NCBI RefSeq assembly: GCF_027111275.1 | Contig: NZ_CP114286.1 | Span: 1,736,001 to 1,800,000, forward strand | DNA length: 64,000 bases | Source: Flavobacterium luteolum | GTDB lineage: Bacteria; Bacteroidota; Bacteroidia; Flavobacteriales; Flavobacteriaceae | Direction: 5' to 3' | Shown here: one piece after another, positions 34,217-42,945 of the stretch | Position numbering within the stretch: position 1 is the stretch's first letter | Layout: every line of letters begins with the position of its first letter | The notes under the pieces: generated by a model | Databases searched by the model: none | What the model saw: only the letters and a program-made list of their open reading frames with translations | What the model was told of the DNA's origin: nothing | Made by a program: the position numbers and the translations under genes

Positions 34217-34963
34217 ATGAAAAACATACTATATCTCTTTTTATTCGTCACGCAGGTTTTCTTTGCGCAAGGTCGCTTTGAATCGGCCAATGCATTGTAC
34301 CAAAAAGGGCAATATAAAGAAGCAGCACAGGTTTATGAGAACATCATAAAGGAAGATAAATTACATTCTGCCGAAGTGTATTTTAATCTTGGAAACTGTT
34401 ATTACAAACTAAATCAGGTTGCGCCTTCGATTTATAATTATGAAAAAGCTTTGGTGCTTAAACCAAATGATCCAGAGACTTTAAATAATCTAAAATTTGC
34501 CAAAAAACTAACTATTGACGAAATCAAAGAAGTGCCTAAAGTTGGTTTTGCAAAACTGATTCAGAACTTTACTTCCATTTTTGATTATAATACTTGGGCT
34601 AAAATTTCTGTTGTCCTTGGTTTTGTGTTTTTATTGAGTTTTATTGGATATTATTTTTCGAGCGTTACAATTGCAAAAAGGATTTATTTTGTCGGAATGT
34701 TTATCATTTTGGTAGCTTTTGCTTTAAGCATTTCGGCTGGAATGTCTGAAAAAAGTCATTTTGAAAACGATCGTGTTGCCATTGTTTTTTCTGAATTAAG
34801 CCAAGTGAGACATGAGCCTCAAAAATCTTCAAACGGAATTATTTTATTGCACGAAGGGGCAAAAGTTTATGTTTTGGAAAGTGTTGCAGGCTGGAAAAAA
34901 ATCGAATTGACAGATGGAACTCAAGGCTGGATTGAATCGGCAACAATCAAAGAAGTAAAATAA
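34217..34963 (+). CDS. batE: BatE-like protein with TPR and bacterial SH3 domains
   Basis: This 248-residue protein has a signal peptide (about 1-17, ending FFAQ), TPR repeats (about 20-95: ANALYQKGQYKEAAQVYENII, VYFNLGNCYYKLNQVAPSIYNYEKAL), two transmembrane helices near 128-148 and 156-175, and a C-terminal SH3b domain (about 192-248: ILLHEGAKVYVLESVAGWKKIELTDGTQGWI). This is the BatE layout. It is the last gene of the Bat operon, followed by the palindrome at 34984-35027 and the convergent VWA lipoprotein gene. Confidence 0.9.
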   Translation: MKNILYLFLFVTQVFFAQGRFESANALYQKGQYKEAAQVYENIIKEDKLHSAEVYFNLGNCYYKLNQVAPSIYNYEKALVLKPNDPETLNNLKFAKKLTIDEIKEVPKVGFAKLIQNFTSIFDYNTWAKISVVLGFVFLLSFIGYYFSSVTIAKRIYFVGMFIILVAFALSISAGMSEKSHFENDRVAIVFSELSQVRHEPQKSSNGIILLHEGAKVYVLESVAGWKKIELTDGTQGWIESATIKEVK

Positions 34964-34983
34964 GGTTTTAAAAATATTCAAAT

Positions 34984-35027
34984 AAAAAATTCCAAATTCC
35001 AATTTTAAGTTGGAGTTTGGAATTTTT
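34984..35027. repeat. Inverted repeat, family AATTCCAAATTCC, copy 3 (bidirectional terminator-like)
   Basis: AAAAATTCCAAATTCCAA pairs with TTGGAGTTTGGAATTTTT around a short loop between the convergent batE and VWA-lipoprotein genes. T-rich exits on both strands fit a two-way terminator. Confidence 0.75.
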
Positions 35028-35046
35028 CTTTTTTGAAATTTACTGA

Positions 35047-36594
35047 TTAATTCACTGCATCAACCAATCGAACAAATTCAGATCTGTAACCATCTTCATC
35101 ATTTGACAAACCAGATTTTGCTAATCTTTTGATGTCCGAACTTGAACTGTTTGCTATATATTTTGATTCACGCAATTTTAATCCGAACCAAGAAACCGCA
35201 GTTGTAAATTTAAAATCTGGAGAGCTATTTTCTAAATCTGTTTTCTGATCTGCTATAATATTTACGATTTCAATACTTTTGTTGCCATCAGGTTTTTTAT
35301 ATCTAAATTTTACTGTCGCCAATTCATCACTGTAATTTCCCTCTGCTTGTTTTGTTTTAGTGTATTTCAGATCTGACGGAACATAGTCACTTTCTACACC
35401 TATTGGAACGATTTCATACAAAGCGGTAACTGAGTGTCCGCTTCCCAATTCACCCGCATCAATTTTATCATTTTTAAAATCTTCAGCATTCAGCTTTCGG
35501 TTTTCATAACCAATTAATCGATACGCCTGAACATGTTTTGGATTAAACTCAATTTGAATTTTTACATCTTTCGCGATAGCAAACATAGATCCTTTAAATT
35601 CTTTTCCAAGAAAACGGTTTGCTTCCTGAATGTTATCGATATAAGCGTAATTTCCATTTCCTTTATCGGCCAGAATTTCCATTTTACTGTCTTTATAATT
35701 CCCCATTCCAAATCCTAAAACGGTTAAGAAAACTCCAGACTCTCTTTTTTGTTCAATCAATTTTAGCATATCATCATCTGAAGAAGCTCCAACATTAAAA
35801 TCACCATCTGTAGCTATTACCACTCTATTATTTCCCTCTTTAATGAAATTTTGTTGTGCAAGTTTGTACGCCAATTCGATTCCCTCTCCTCCTGCTGTAC
35901 TTCCTCCAGCATGCAAATCGTCAAAAGCATCCATAATTTCATCTTTATTATCGCCAGAAGTTGGCTCTAAAACGACTCCCGCAGATCCTGCATAAACTAC
36001 GATCGAAACTTTATCAATGCTTCTCAGTTCTTTTACCAAAATTTTCATGGATTCTTTAAGCAAAGGCAATTTATTTGGTTCATCCATAGAACCAGAAACA
36101 TCCACTAAAAAAACCAGATTAGAAGCCGGCAAATTTGCCATTGGCACATTCTTTCCCTGTAAACCAATCTTTAGCAATCGACTGTTTTTATTCCACGGAC
36201 AATCGCTGTATTCTGTATTAATTGCGAATGGATGCTGGCCATCTGGCTGTGGATATTTGTATTTAAAAAAGTTGATCATTTCTTCCACACGGACAGCGTC
36301 TTTTGGAACTTTTTGCCCTTCGTTTATAAATCGGCGAATATTGGTGTAGGACGCATTATCAACATCGATGGAAAAAGTAGAAAGTGGTTCTTTTAGTGGA
36401 GATTCAAACGGATTTTCTTCTAATCCTGCGTAGCTTTCTGTATTCGGTTCAATGTACATTTCCTCTGGAATTGCATCGGTCACAGCCGCAGCAGAATCAA
36501 CTGCCTCGTAACTTTGGTCTGGTGCATACGCTTTCTTACAGCTAAAAATAGTAAGTACAAGGAATGCCATCATAAAGAAATTAAGATTTCTCAT
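35047..36594 (-). CDS. VWA-domain lipoprotein (YfbK-like)
   Basis: This 515-residue protein has a lipoprotein signal peptide (MRNLNFFMMAFLVLTIFSCKK, lipidated Cys about 19). The N-terminal conserved block FESPLKEPLSTFSIDVDNASYTNIRRF...PKDAVRVEEMINFF of the YfbK family (about 60-115) is followed by a VWA domain with MIDAS VFLVDVSGSMDE near 165-176 and TDGDFNVG, and a C-terminal DUF3520-like region (about 330-515). Family members are extracytoplasmic; function is not established. It converges on the Bat operon, so several VWA-related proteins cluster within 11 kb. Upstream is a 289-base gap holding a palindromic repeat. Confidence 0.9.
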   Translation of the reverse strand: MRNLNFFMMAFLVLTIFSCKKAYAPDQSYEAVDSAAAVTDAIPEEMYIEPNTESYAGLEENPFESPLKEPLSTFSIDVDNASYTNIRRFINEGQKVPKDAVRVEEMINFFKYKYPQPDGQHPFAINTEYSDCPWNKNSRLLKIGLQGKNVPMANLPASNLVFLVDVSGSMDEPNKLPLLKESMKILVKELRSIDKVSIVVYAGSAGVVLEPTSGDNKDEIMDAFDDLHAGGSTAGGEGIELAYKLAQQNFIKEGNNRVVIATDGDFNVGASSDDDMLKLIEQKRESGVFLTVLGFGMGNYKDSKMEILADKGNGNYAYIDNIQEANRFLGKEFKGSMFAIAKDVKIQIEFNPKHVQAYRLIGYENRKLNAEDFKNDKIDAGELGSGHSVTALYEIVPIGVESDYVPSDLKYTKTKQAEGNYSDELATVKFRYKKPDGNKSIEIVNIIADQKTDLENSSPDFKFTTAVSWFGLKLRESKYIANSSSSDIKRLAKSGLSNDEDGYRSEFVRLVDAVN

Positions 36595-36808
36595 AAAGTA
36601 AGTTTTTAAAAAATTAATAAAAGGTTATAGGCTTCAAATAAGGACTAGCATTCCGGATTTACTAGAGGCGATTATTTGCAATTTTTCGAGTAAGCAAAAT
36701 CGTGCCAATTTTTTTACAAATATTTTTCTTACGTGAAAATAAAATGAGAAACCCTTATTTTTAAAGGGATTTGGTGTGGAATATTTTTTTGAAATGCAAA
36801 GATTTTTT
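36595..36808. other. Upstream gap of the VWA lipoprotein gene
   Basis: About 214 bases with no supported ORF; together with the adjacent repeat 36809-36878 the gap spans 289 bases. On the minus strand AATATTTG near 36720 is one base off the -7 consensus. Otherwise nothing clear. Confidence 0.4.
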
Positions 36809-36878
36809 TGCCACAGATTAAAAGGATTAAACGGATTGTTTTTTAGAAATCCTTTTTAATCCTTTTAATCTGTGGCAT
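36809..36878. repeat. Inverted repeat, family TTGCCACAGATTAAAAGG, full copy
   Basis: TGCCACAGATTAAAAGGATTAAA and TTTAATCCTTTTAATCTGTGGCA are near-perfect arms of about 23 bases around a loop of about 24. A shorter copy is at 23641-23688. It lies directly after the stop of the cyclo-ligase gene and could serve as its 3' hairpin. Confidence 0.8.
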
Positions 36879-36883
36879 TAATT

Positions 36884-37456
36884 TTATTTAAATTGATATA
36901 TTTTATCAGGCGTAACGCAATAATCCAATTTAATATCCGATTCAAAAACATCATCAATCTCGTTTACGGCTTCAAAAAACGAAAGTCCGATTTTGATGGT
37001 TTCTGGTTTGCATTCGGCGAGGAATTTATCGTAGAAACCTTTTCCGTAACCAATTCGATTTCCATGAATATCAAAAGCCAAAAGCGGAACAAAGACAACT
37101 TCAATTTTAGACGAAGGAACTTCAATTCCGTCAATTGGTTCCGGAATATTGTATTCGTTCTTTTTAATTTTGGTATTATCTGTTAATAGAAAATGAGTCA
37201 TTTTTCTAGATTCGAAATCGCTTTTAGAAATCAAGATTTCTTTGTCTTTTCCAGAAAGCAAATGCAGAACATATTCGGTATTCACTTCTTTATGCTCTTC
37301 AATCGGAAGGAAAACATGATAATAACTTTTATCCCAAACTGGCATTTGAATTAATTGATTGGCAATTGCCAAACTTTTTTCTTCTATATCTTCAAAAGAA
37401 AGCGCTTTGCGGAGATTTTTATATTCTAATCGGAGTTCTTTTTTACTCGTCGGCAT
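36884..37456 (-). CDS. 5-formyltetrahydrofolate cyclo-ligase
   Basis: The enzyme converts 5-formyl-THF to 5,10-methenyl-THF with ATP. Starting at the ATG 37454-37456 (MPTSKKELRLEYKNLRKAL) it has 190 residues, the usual family size. Family marks are the N-terminal Lys-x-x-x-Arg region (KKELRLEYKNLRKAL), FVPLLAFDIHGNRIGYGKGFYDKFL with the Gly-Tyr-Gly-x-Gly-x-Tyr-Asp nucleotide motif (about 130-153), and a C-terminal IKLDYCVTPDKIY. A reading that extends to 37522 is possible but overlaps the upstream gene by 80 bases. With the chosen start the overlap is 14 bases, suggesting translational coupling. Confidence 0.92.
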   Translation of the reverse strand: MPTSKKELRLEYKNLRKALSFEDIEEKSLAIANQLIQMPVWDKSYYHVFLPIEEHKEVNTEYVLHLLSGKDKEILISKSDFESRKMTHFLLTDNTKIKKNEYNIPEPIDGIEVPSSKIEVVFVPLLAFDIHGNRIGYGKGFYDKFLAECKPETIKIGLSFFEAVNEIDDVFESDIKLDYCVTPDKIYQFK

Positions 37457-38420
37457 TGTCTGGAATTTTAGATAAATGATAGATTGCGTCGCCTTCATAA
37501 ACAATTGGCGAATGATTGGCATTAATTACATAACCATCATGGGGCGCTTTTACTTTTTGCTCAAATTTACCAAACGGATCTGTAATGATTGCCAGGATTG
37601 TGCCTTTAGTAACAAATTTTCCGACCAAATTAAAATCATGAAGTAAGCCAGAACATTTTGCGCGAAGCCAAACCGATTGCTTGATATAAATGGAAGGAGT
37701 CAAAGCTGGCTCAGCAATTTGTTTAGAATCGAGCATTCCTAAATAATGAAGCAAACGTTTGGTTCCCAAAACACCTTGATTTGCAATTTCGTTATTGATA
37801 TCTAATGATTTTCCGCCTTCAAAAAGCAACATTTTCACATTGGCATTTTCAGAAGTTTTTCTAAAAGAACCATTTATGTTTTTAGAATACAATGTAAATG
37901 GTGCATTAAAAATGTCGGCCAAAACTTTTAATTCAGGATTATTCTCTGTAATTCTGATTTGCGGAGCATTAAAACGGCTTGCACCACCTGCATGAAAATC
38001 GACTGCATAATCTAAAATCGGTAAAATTTCTTCGACAATATGATACGCAAATCGACTGGCAAGTGAACCTTTTTTGCTTCCTGGAAAAACACGATTCAAA
38101 TCACGCCCGTCTGGAAACTCGCGTGATTTATTTACAAAACCATACATATTGATTACCGGAATGCAGATAATAGTCCCTCGCGACGGTCTGTTGATTTTTT
38201 TACTGATAATCTGTCGAACAATTTCGACACCATTAATTTCGTCGCCATGAATTCCTGCAGAAAATAAAACAGTCGGCCCTTCATGTTTGGAACGACGTAC
38301 AATAACAGGAATATTTAGTTTTGTTGTAGTATGAAGCCGAGCAATTTCGACATTTATTGTTCTATGTTCTCCCGGCAAAATCGATTCGCCGAAAATAACC
38401 AATGGAGCACTATTTTTCAT
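37443..38420 (-). CDS. Succinylglutamate desuccinylase / aspartoacylase-family zinc hydrolase
   Basis: This 325-residue cytoplasmic protein belongs to the AstE/AspA family of M14-like zinc hydrolases. The zinc motif appears as FSAGIHGDEINGVE near 49-62 (His-x-x-Glu), with RDLNRVFPG near 104-112 and a later DFHAG (His ligand) near 141-145. The C-terminal extension (about 230-325, APHDGYVINANHSPIVYEGD) resembles a biotinyl/lipoyl-like beta domain found in this branch. The substrate is unknown. Its 3' end overlaps the cyclo-ligase gene. Confidence 0.88.
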   Translation of the reverse strand: MKNSAPLVIFGESILPGEHRTINVEIARLHTTTKLNIPVIVRRSKHEGPTVLFSAGIHGDEINGVEIVRQIISKKINRPSRGTIICIPVINMYGFVNKSREFPDGRDLNRVFPGSKKGSLASRFAYHIVEEILPILDYAVDFHAGGASRFNAPQIRITENNPELKVLADIFNAPFTLYSKNINGSFRKTSENANVKMLLFEGGKSLDINNEIANQGVLGTKRLLHYLGMLDSKQIAEPALTPSIYIKQSVWLRAKCSGLLHDFNLVGKFVTKGTILAIITDPFGKFEQKVKAPHDGYVINANHSPIVYEGDAIYHLSKIPDNADE

Positions 38421-38555
38421 GTAGAATTATAAAATCTAAATATAGAAATTATTCTTTTGATTTTGTAAATTTGAAACTAATTCAATGTTAAGCTTCTTTT
38501 AGAAACAGGAATGGTTTTTGAAAAGCTTATCAAACATCTTCAGAAACACAATAGA

Positions 38556-40349
38556 ATGCAAAAACCGTCCTTAGATCTTCAAATTTTAACGTTGCCTGAT
38601 AGTCCAGGCGTTTATCAATATTATGATAAAGACGGGAAAATCTTGTATGTCGGAAAAGCTAAAAATTTAAAAAAAAGGGTTTCATCCTATTTCAATAAAA
38701 TTCACGATACTGCCAAAACTAATGTATTGGTAAAAAAAATCGTGACGATAAAACACATTGTAGTTCCAACCGAAACAGATGCGCTTTTATTAGAAAACAA
38801 TTTAATTAAAACACTTCAGCCAAGATACAATGTTTTGCTTCGTGACGACAAAACGTATCCATGGATTTGTATTAAAAAAGAACCTTTTTCGAGAATATTT
38901 TCAACTCGAAACATGGTCAAGGATGGCTCTGAATATTTTGGTCCATACACCAGTTTCAAGACAGTACATACTATTTTAGATTTAATTAAAGAATTATATC
39001 CGCTTCGAACTTGTAACTATGACTTGAGCGAATCAAACATTAATTCAGGAAAATTTAAAGTTTGTCTGGAATATCACATTGGCAATTGTAAAGGCCCTTG
39101 CGAAGGTTTGGAACCTTTGGAGGAATACCAAAGACAAGTCAATGCTATTCGCGAAATCCTAAAAGGAAACTTCAAAGAAAGTTTAAAGGATTTCAAGAAA
39201 TTGATGAACAACTATGCTCAGAATCTACAATTTGAAGAAGCGCAAAAAATAAAGGAGAAAATTGAGGTTTTAGAAAACTATCAATCAAAATCGACCATCA
39301 TTAATCCGAAGATTACCAATATTGATGTTTTCTCTATTGTTTCAGACGAAAGTGCTGCTTATGTCAATTTTCTTCAGATTTCTCACGGTTCGATTATTCG
39401 TTCGCATACTTTAGAAATGAAGAAAAAGCTAGATGAAAGTGATGAAGAATTACTGGAACTAGCCATCGTAGAACTTCGCGAGCGTTTTCAATTGTTATCA
39501 AAAGAAATTATTGTTCCTTTTGAAATGGATTTGGGCGAAAACATCAAAACTACTGTTCCGCAACTTGGAGACAAAAAACAGATTTTAGATTTGTCCATTC
39601 GAAATGCTAAATTTTATCGAATCGAACAATTAAAACAATTGCAAATTGTAGATCCGGATCGTCACGTAAATCGAATTATGGCGCAGATGCAAAAAGATCT
39701 ACGTCTTCCGTCAGAACCTAGACATATCGAGTGTTTTGATAACTCCAACATTCAAGGAACCAATCCGGTTGCGGCTTGCGTGGTTTTTAAAGACGGAAAA
39801 CCGAGCAAAAAAGATTACCGCCATTTTAATGTTAAAACCGTTGAAGGTCCAAACGACTTTGCTTCGATGACCGAAATCGTATATCGTCGTTACAAAAGAT
39901 TATTGGATGAAAATGAACCTTTACCGCAATTAATTATTATTGATGGTGGAAAAGGACAGCTTTCGGCAGCATTAAAAAGTATCGACGATTTAGGCTTACG
40001 CGGAAAAGTAGCAATCATTGGAATCGCAAAACGTTTGGAAGAACTTTTCTATCCTGGTGATTCGATTCCGTTATACTTAGACAAAAAATCAGAAACTTTA
40101 AAAGTGATTCAGCATTTAAGAAATGAAGCACACAGATTCGGAATCACATTTCATAGAGATAAACGCAGTAAATCGGCACTTAATTCTTCGGTTGAAAGCA
40201 TTCCGGGAATTGGCGAAAAAACCATGACAACATTAATACAACATTTTAAAAGTGTTAAAAGATTGAAATTGGCTACAGAAAAAGAAATTTCAGCTGTTGT
40301 AGGTGTTTCGAAAGCCAAAAAAATTGTCGACTTTTACAAAACCAATTAA
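38556..40349 (+). CDS. uvrC: Excinuclease ABC subunit C
   Basis: UvrC makes the dual incisions in nucleotide excision repair. I prefer the ATG at 38556 (MQKPSLDLQILTLPDSPGVY), giving 597 residues; an in-frame ATG at 38511 adds 15 residues. The N-terminal GIY-YIG domain reads SPGVYQYYDKDGKILYVGKAKNLKKR (about 11-36). The UVR motif FEEAQKIKEKIEVLE lies near 225. The C-terminal RNase H-like nuclease contains ECFDNSNIQG near 391 and IIIDGGKGQLS near 467, and tandem HhH motifs end the protein (IPGIGEKTMTTLIQHF). TAAATTTG at 38466-38473 is a possible -7 box. The patatin gene starts 8 bases after the stop. Confidence 0.96.
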   Translation: MQKPSLDLQILTLPDSPGVYQYYDKDGKILYVGKAKNLKKRVSSYFNKIHDTAKTNVLVKKIVTIKHIVVPTETDALLLENNLIKTLQPRYNVLLRDDKTYPWICIKKEPFSRIFSTRNMVKDGSEYFGPYTSFKTVHTILDLIKELYPLRTCNYDLSESNINSGKFKVCLEYHIGNCKGPCEGLEPLEEYQRQVNAIREILKGNFKESLKDFKKLMNNYAQNLQFEEAQKIKEKIEVLENYQSKSTIINPKITNIDVFSIVSDESAAYVNFLQISHGSIIRSHTLEMKKKLDESDEELLELAIVELRERFQLLSKEIIVPFEMDLGENIKTTVPQLGDKKQILDLSIRNAKFYRIEQLKQLQIVDPDRHVNRIMAQMQKDLRLPSEPRHIECFDNSNIQGTNPVAACVVFKDGKPSKKDYRHFNVKTVEGPNDFASMTEIVYRRYKRLLDENEPLPQLIIIDGGKGQLSAALKSIDDLGLRGKVAIIGIAKRLEELFYPGDSIPLYLDKKSETLKVIQHLRNEAHRFGITFHRDKRSKSALNSSVESIPGIGEKTMTTLIQHFKSVKRLKLATEKEISAVVGVSKAKKIVDFYKTN

Positions 40350-40356
40350 AGTTTTT

Positions 40357-42627
40357 ATGCGTTCATTCCAACTGTACATTTCAAAAATTCGGTTCAAAGG
40401 AGCTTATTCGTACGCATTCTCATTTGTTTTATTGATAACATTTTTGTTTTCGCAAGAATCTTTTTCGCAGGAAACAAAAAAAGACAGCGTGAAAAGACCA
40501 AAAATTGGTTTGGTTCTAAGCGGCGGCGGTGCCAAAGGTTTTGCTCATATTGGAGTTTTAAAAGTTTTGGAAGAAGCAGGAATCAAAATCGATTATATTG
40601 GAGGAACCAGTATGGGTTCTGTTATTGGCGGACTTTATGCTTCTGGCTACAATGCCTCTCAGATTGATTCTATTTTTAAAAAGACCAATTTTGACGAATT
40701 AATAAACGATTACATTCCGCGTTCGTCCAAAAACTTTTATGGCAAAAAGAATGACGAGTTGTATGCCGTTGTTTTACCTTTTAGCAATTTCAGAATCGGC
40801 ATTCCAGAAGCGCTTTCAAAAGGAATGTACAATTATAATTTATTGAGCAGTTTAACTAGAAATGTACGCCATGTTCGCGATTTCAACAAACTGCCAACTC
40901 CGTTTTTATGTATCGGAACCAATATTGAAACTGGCGAAGAAGTTTTATTAAACAAAGGAAATCTGGTTCAGGCCATGATGGCAAGTGCAGCTTTTCCTTC
41001 TCTATTTACTCCTGTAGAAATTGACGGAAATCTGTTGGTTGATGGTGGTGTTGTAAACAATTATCCTATAAAAGAAGTTCGCAATCTTGGTGCTGATATT
41101 ATTATTGGAGTTGATGTTCAGGACGATTTGCTGAAAAGAAAAAACCTTAAAAATGCTACGAGAATCTTGGTTCAGATTACCAATCTGCAGTCCATCGAAA
41201 AGATGAAGAGCAAAGTAAAAGATACCGATGTCTATATCAAACCAGATATTCGTGACTTTGGTGTTATTTCATTTGACCGAGGCGAAGAAATCATCAGAAA
41301 AGGAGAAGAAGCCGCTTTTGCTGTTTACGAAAAACTCAAAACATTGACGGATGAAAGCAATTTTTATAAAAAACCAAAATTAAAAGTTGCAACAGATACT
41401 CTTCATATTAAAGACATTAATACTGATAAATTAGAAAATTATACTAAAGAATATATTCGCGGTAAGCTTCGTTTTAAACCTGAAAGCACCATAACTTATG
41501 ATGGACTTAAAGCTGGGATAAACAACTTAAATGCAACGCAAAACTTTAGCACAATCTCCTATTGTCTTCAGCCAGATGGCGACAAAGACGACTTGGATTT
41601 AGTTCTAAGAGAAAATCCGACCCAAACTTATCTAAAACTTGGACTTCATTATGACGGTCTTTACAAAAGTGCCGTTTTATTAAATCTTACTCACAAAAAG
41701 ACTTTCTTAAAAAACGATGTTACTTCGTTGGATATTATTTTGGGTGATAATTTCAGATATGATTTTAACTATTATGTTGAAAATGGTTTTAATATCAGTT
41801 TTGGATTCCGTTCTAGATTGAATCAATTTAATCGAAATGTAACTACGAGTTTAAGTGGCGTTCTAAAAGAGAATCCCAATGTCAACCTTATTAATGTTGA
41901 CTTCATGGATATAACCAATCAGGCCTATTTCCAGACCATTTTTGTACAGAAGTTTTTAATGGGTGGCGGCTTAGAATATAAATATCTAAAAATTAGCTCA
42001 CCGACACTTACCAACGAAGACAACATAATAGAAAAAAGCAATTATTTTAGTGCCTTTGCCTATTTAAAATACGATTCGCTAGACGAAAAATATTATCCAA
42101 GTTCTGGATTATATTTTTCTACAGATTTGCAAACTTATATGGCATCATCAGATTATACAAAGCAATTCAAACCTTTCTCGATTGCCAAAGCTGAAATAGC
42201 AGTTGTTAGACCACTATTTAAAAAAGCAACTATAAAATTTGGAGCCGATGCTGGATTTAATATTGGCAGCGATAGTGTTCCGTTTTTTGATTTTATATTT
42301 GGAGGTTATGGATACAACAAAATAAACAATTTCAATTATTTCTATGGATATGATTTTCTAAGTATTGCCGGCAACAGCTATATTAAAACGGATATTAATA
42401 TTGATTATGAAATCTTCAAAAAAAATCACATCAATTTATCTGCTAATTTTGCCAACTTAGGAGATGATATTTTTTCATCTGTAGATTGGATTTCTATGCC
42501 AAAGTACACAGGATACGCAGTGGGTTACGGTTTAGAAACTATTATTGGTCCTATAGAAGTAAAACAATCTTGGTCTCCAGAAATGTCAAAAAGCTTTACT
42601 TGGTTTAGTATTGGGTTTCAATTTTAG
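40357..42627 (+). CDS. Patatin-like phospholipase fused to an Omp85-like barrel (type Vd-like autotransporter)
   Basis: The ATG at 40357 gives 756 residues with an N-terminal hydrophobic export segment (about 22-38, then FSQ). The patatin domain has LVLSGGGAKGFAHIG near 52-66 (oxyanion loop), the nucleophile GTSMG near 83-87 and the catalytic Asp in DGGVVNNYP near 229-237. A POTRA-like segment follows (about 340-410), then a C-terminal beta-barrel whose last residues FTWFSIGFQF end in Phe. Patatin-POTRA-barrel fusions are type Vd secretion proteins such as PlpD and FplA; placement here is by architecture. Lipase activity at the cell surface is inferred. Confidence 0.87.
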   Translation: MRSFQLYISKIRFKGAYSYAFSFVLLITFLFSQESFSQETKKDSVKRPKIGLVLSGGGAKGFAHIGVLKVLEEAGIKIDYIGGTSMGSVIGGLYASGYNASQIDSIFKKTNFDELINDYIPRSSKNFYGKKNDELYAVVLPFSNFRIGIPEALSKGMYNYNLLSSLTRNVRHVRDFNKLPTPFLCIGTNIETGEEVLLNKGNLVQAMMASAAFPSLFTPVEIDGNLLVDGGVVNNYPIKEVRNLGADIIIGVDVQDDLLKRKNLKNATRILVQITNLQSIEKMKSKVKDTDVYIKPDIRDFGVISFDRGEEIIRKGEEAAFAVYEKLKTLTDESNFYKKPKLKVATDTLHIKDINTDKLENYTKEYIRGKLRFKPESTITYDGLKAGINNLNATQNFSTISYCLQPDGDKDDLDLVLRENPTQTYLKLGLHYDGLYKSAVLLNLTHKKTFLKNDVTSLDIILGDNFRYDFNYYVENGFNISFGFRSRLNQFNRNVTTSLSGVLKENPNVNLINVDFMDITNQAYFQTIFVQKFLMGGGLEYKYLKISSPTLTNEDNIIEKSNYFSAFAYLKYDSLDEKYYPSSGLYFSTDLQTYMASSDYTKQFKPFSIAKAEIAVVRPLFKKATIKFGADAGFNIGSDSVPFFDFIFGGYGYNKINNFNYFYGYDFLSIAGNSYIKTDINIDYEIFKKNHINLSANFANLGDDIFSSVDWISMPKYTGYAVGYGLETIIGPIEVKQSWSPEMSKSFTWFSIGFQF

Positions 42628-42945
42628 TAGTATAACAGAGAATACTTCAATAAATTCTACCTATTTTTTTACATCATAAAAATTATATCAAAAAAACTAA
42701 GTTATTTTATAGTAATAAATAATATAATTTTTATTTTTACTTCGAAAAAATTACGACATTTGTTATAATGAAAACAAATTGGACAGGTTTATTAGAGTAT
42801 CTTCAATTCCTCATCAAGAGAAATCCTGAGTAATGGCTCTATCGAATTGAAATAATCAGTCAATTGCAAAAATTGAACTGATTATTATCTCTGCAATTCA
42901 AATTTTCGAATTATCTAATTTACTAATTATCTAATTGAAAAAGCC
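42628..42945. other. Leader region of the homogentisate operon
   Basis: This 318-base gap upstream of hmgA holds GACATTTG (42755-42762), one base from the -7 consensus, then a possible 21-codon ORF at 42768-42833, an imperfect hairpin at 42851-42887 (AATAATCAGT-CAATT against AATTGAACTGATTATT) with no T-run, and the words AATTATCTAATTTACTAATT just before hmgA. The last also occur around the insert at 44104-44704. The gap may be regulatory but no known riboswitch is recognised. Confidence 0.4.

Noticed and set aside
42851..42887. Terminator upstream of hmgA
   Set aside because: The hairpin is imperfect and lacks a T-run, and hmgA follows in the same direction.
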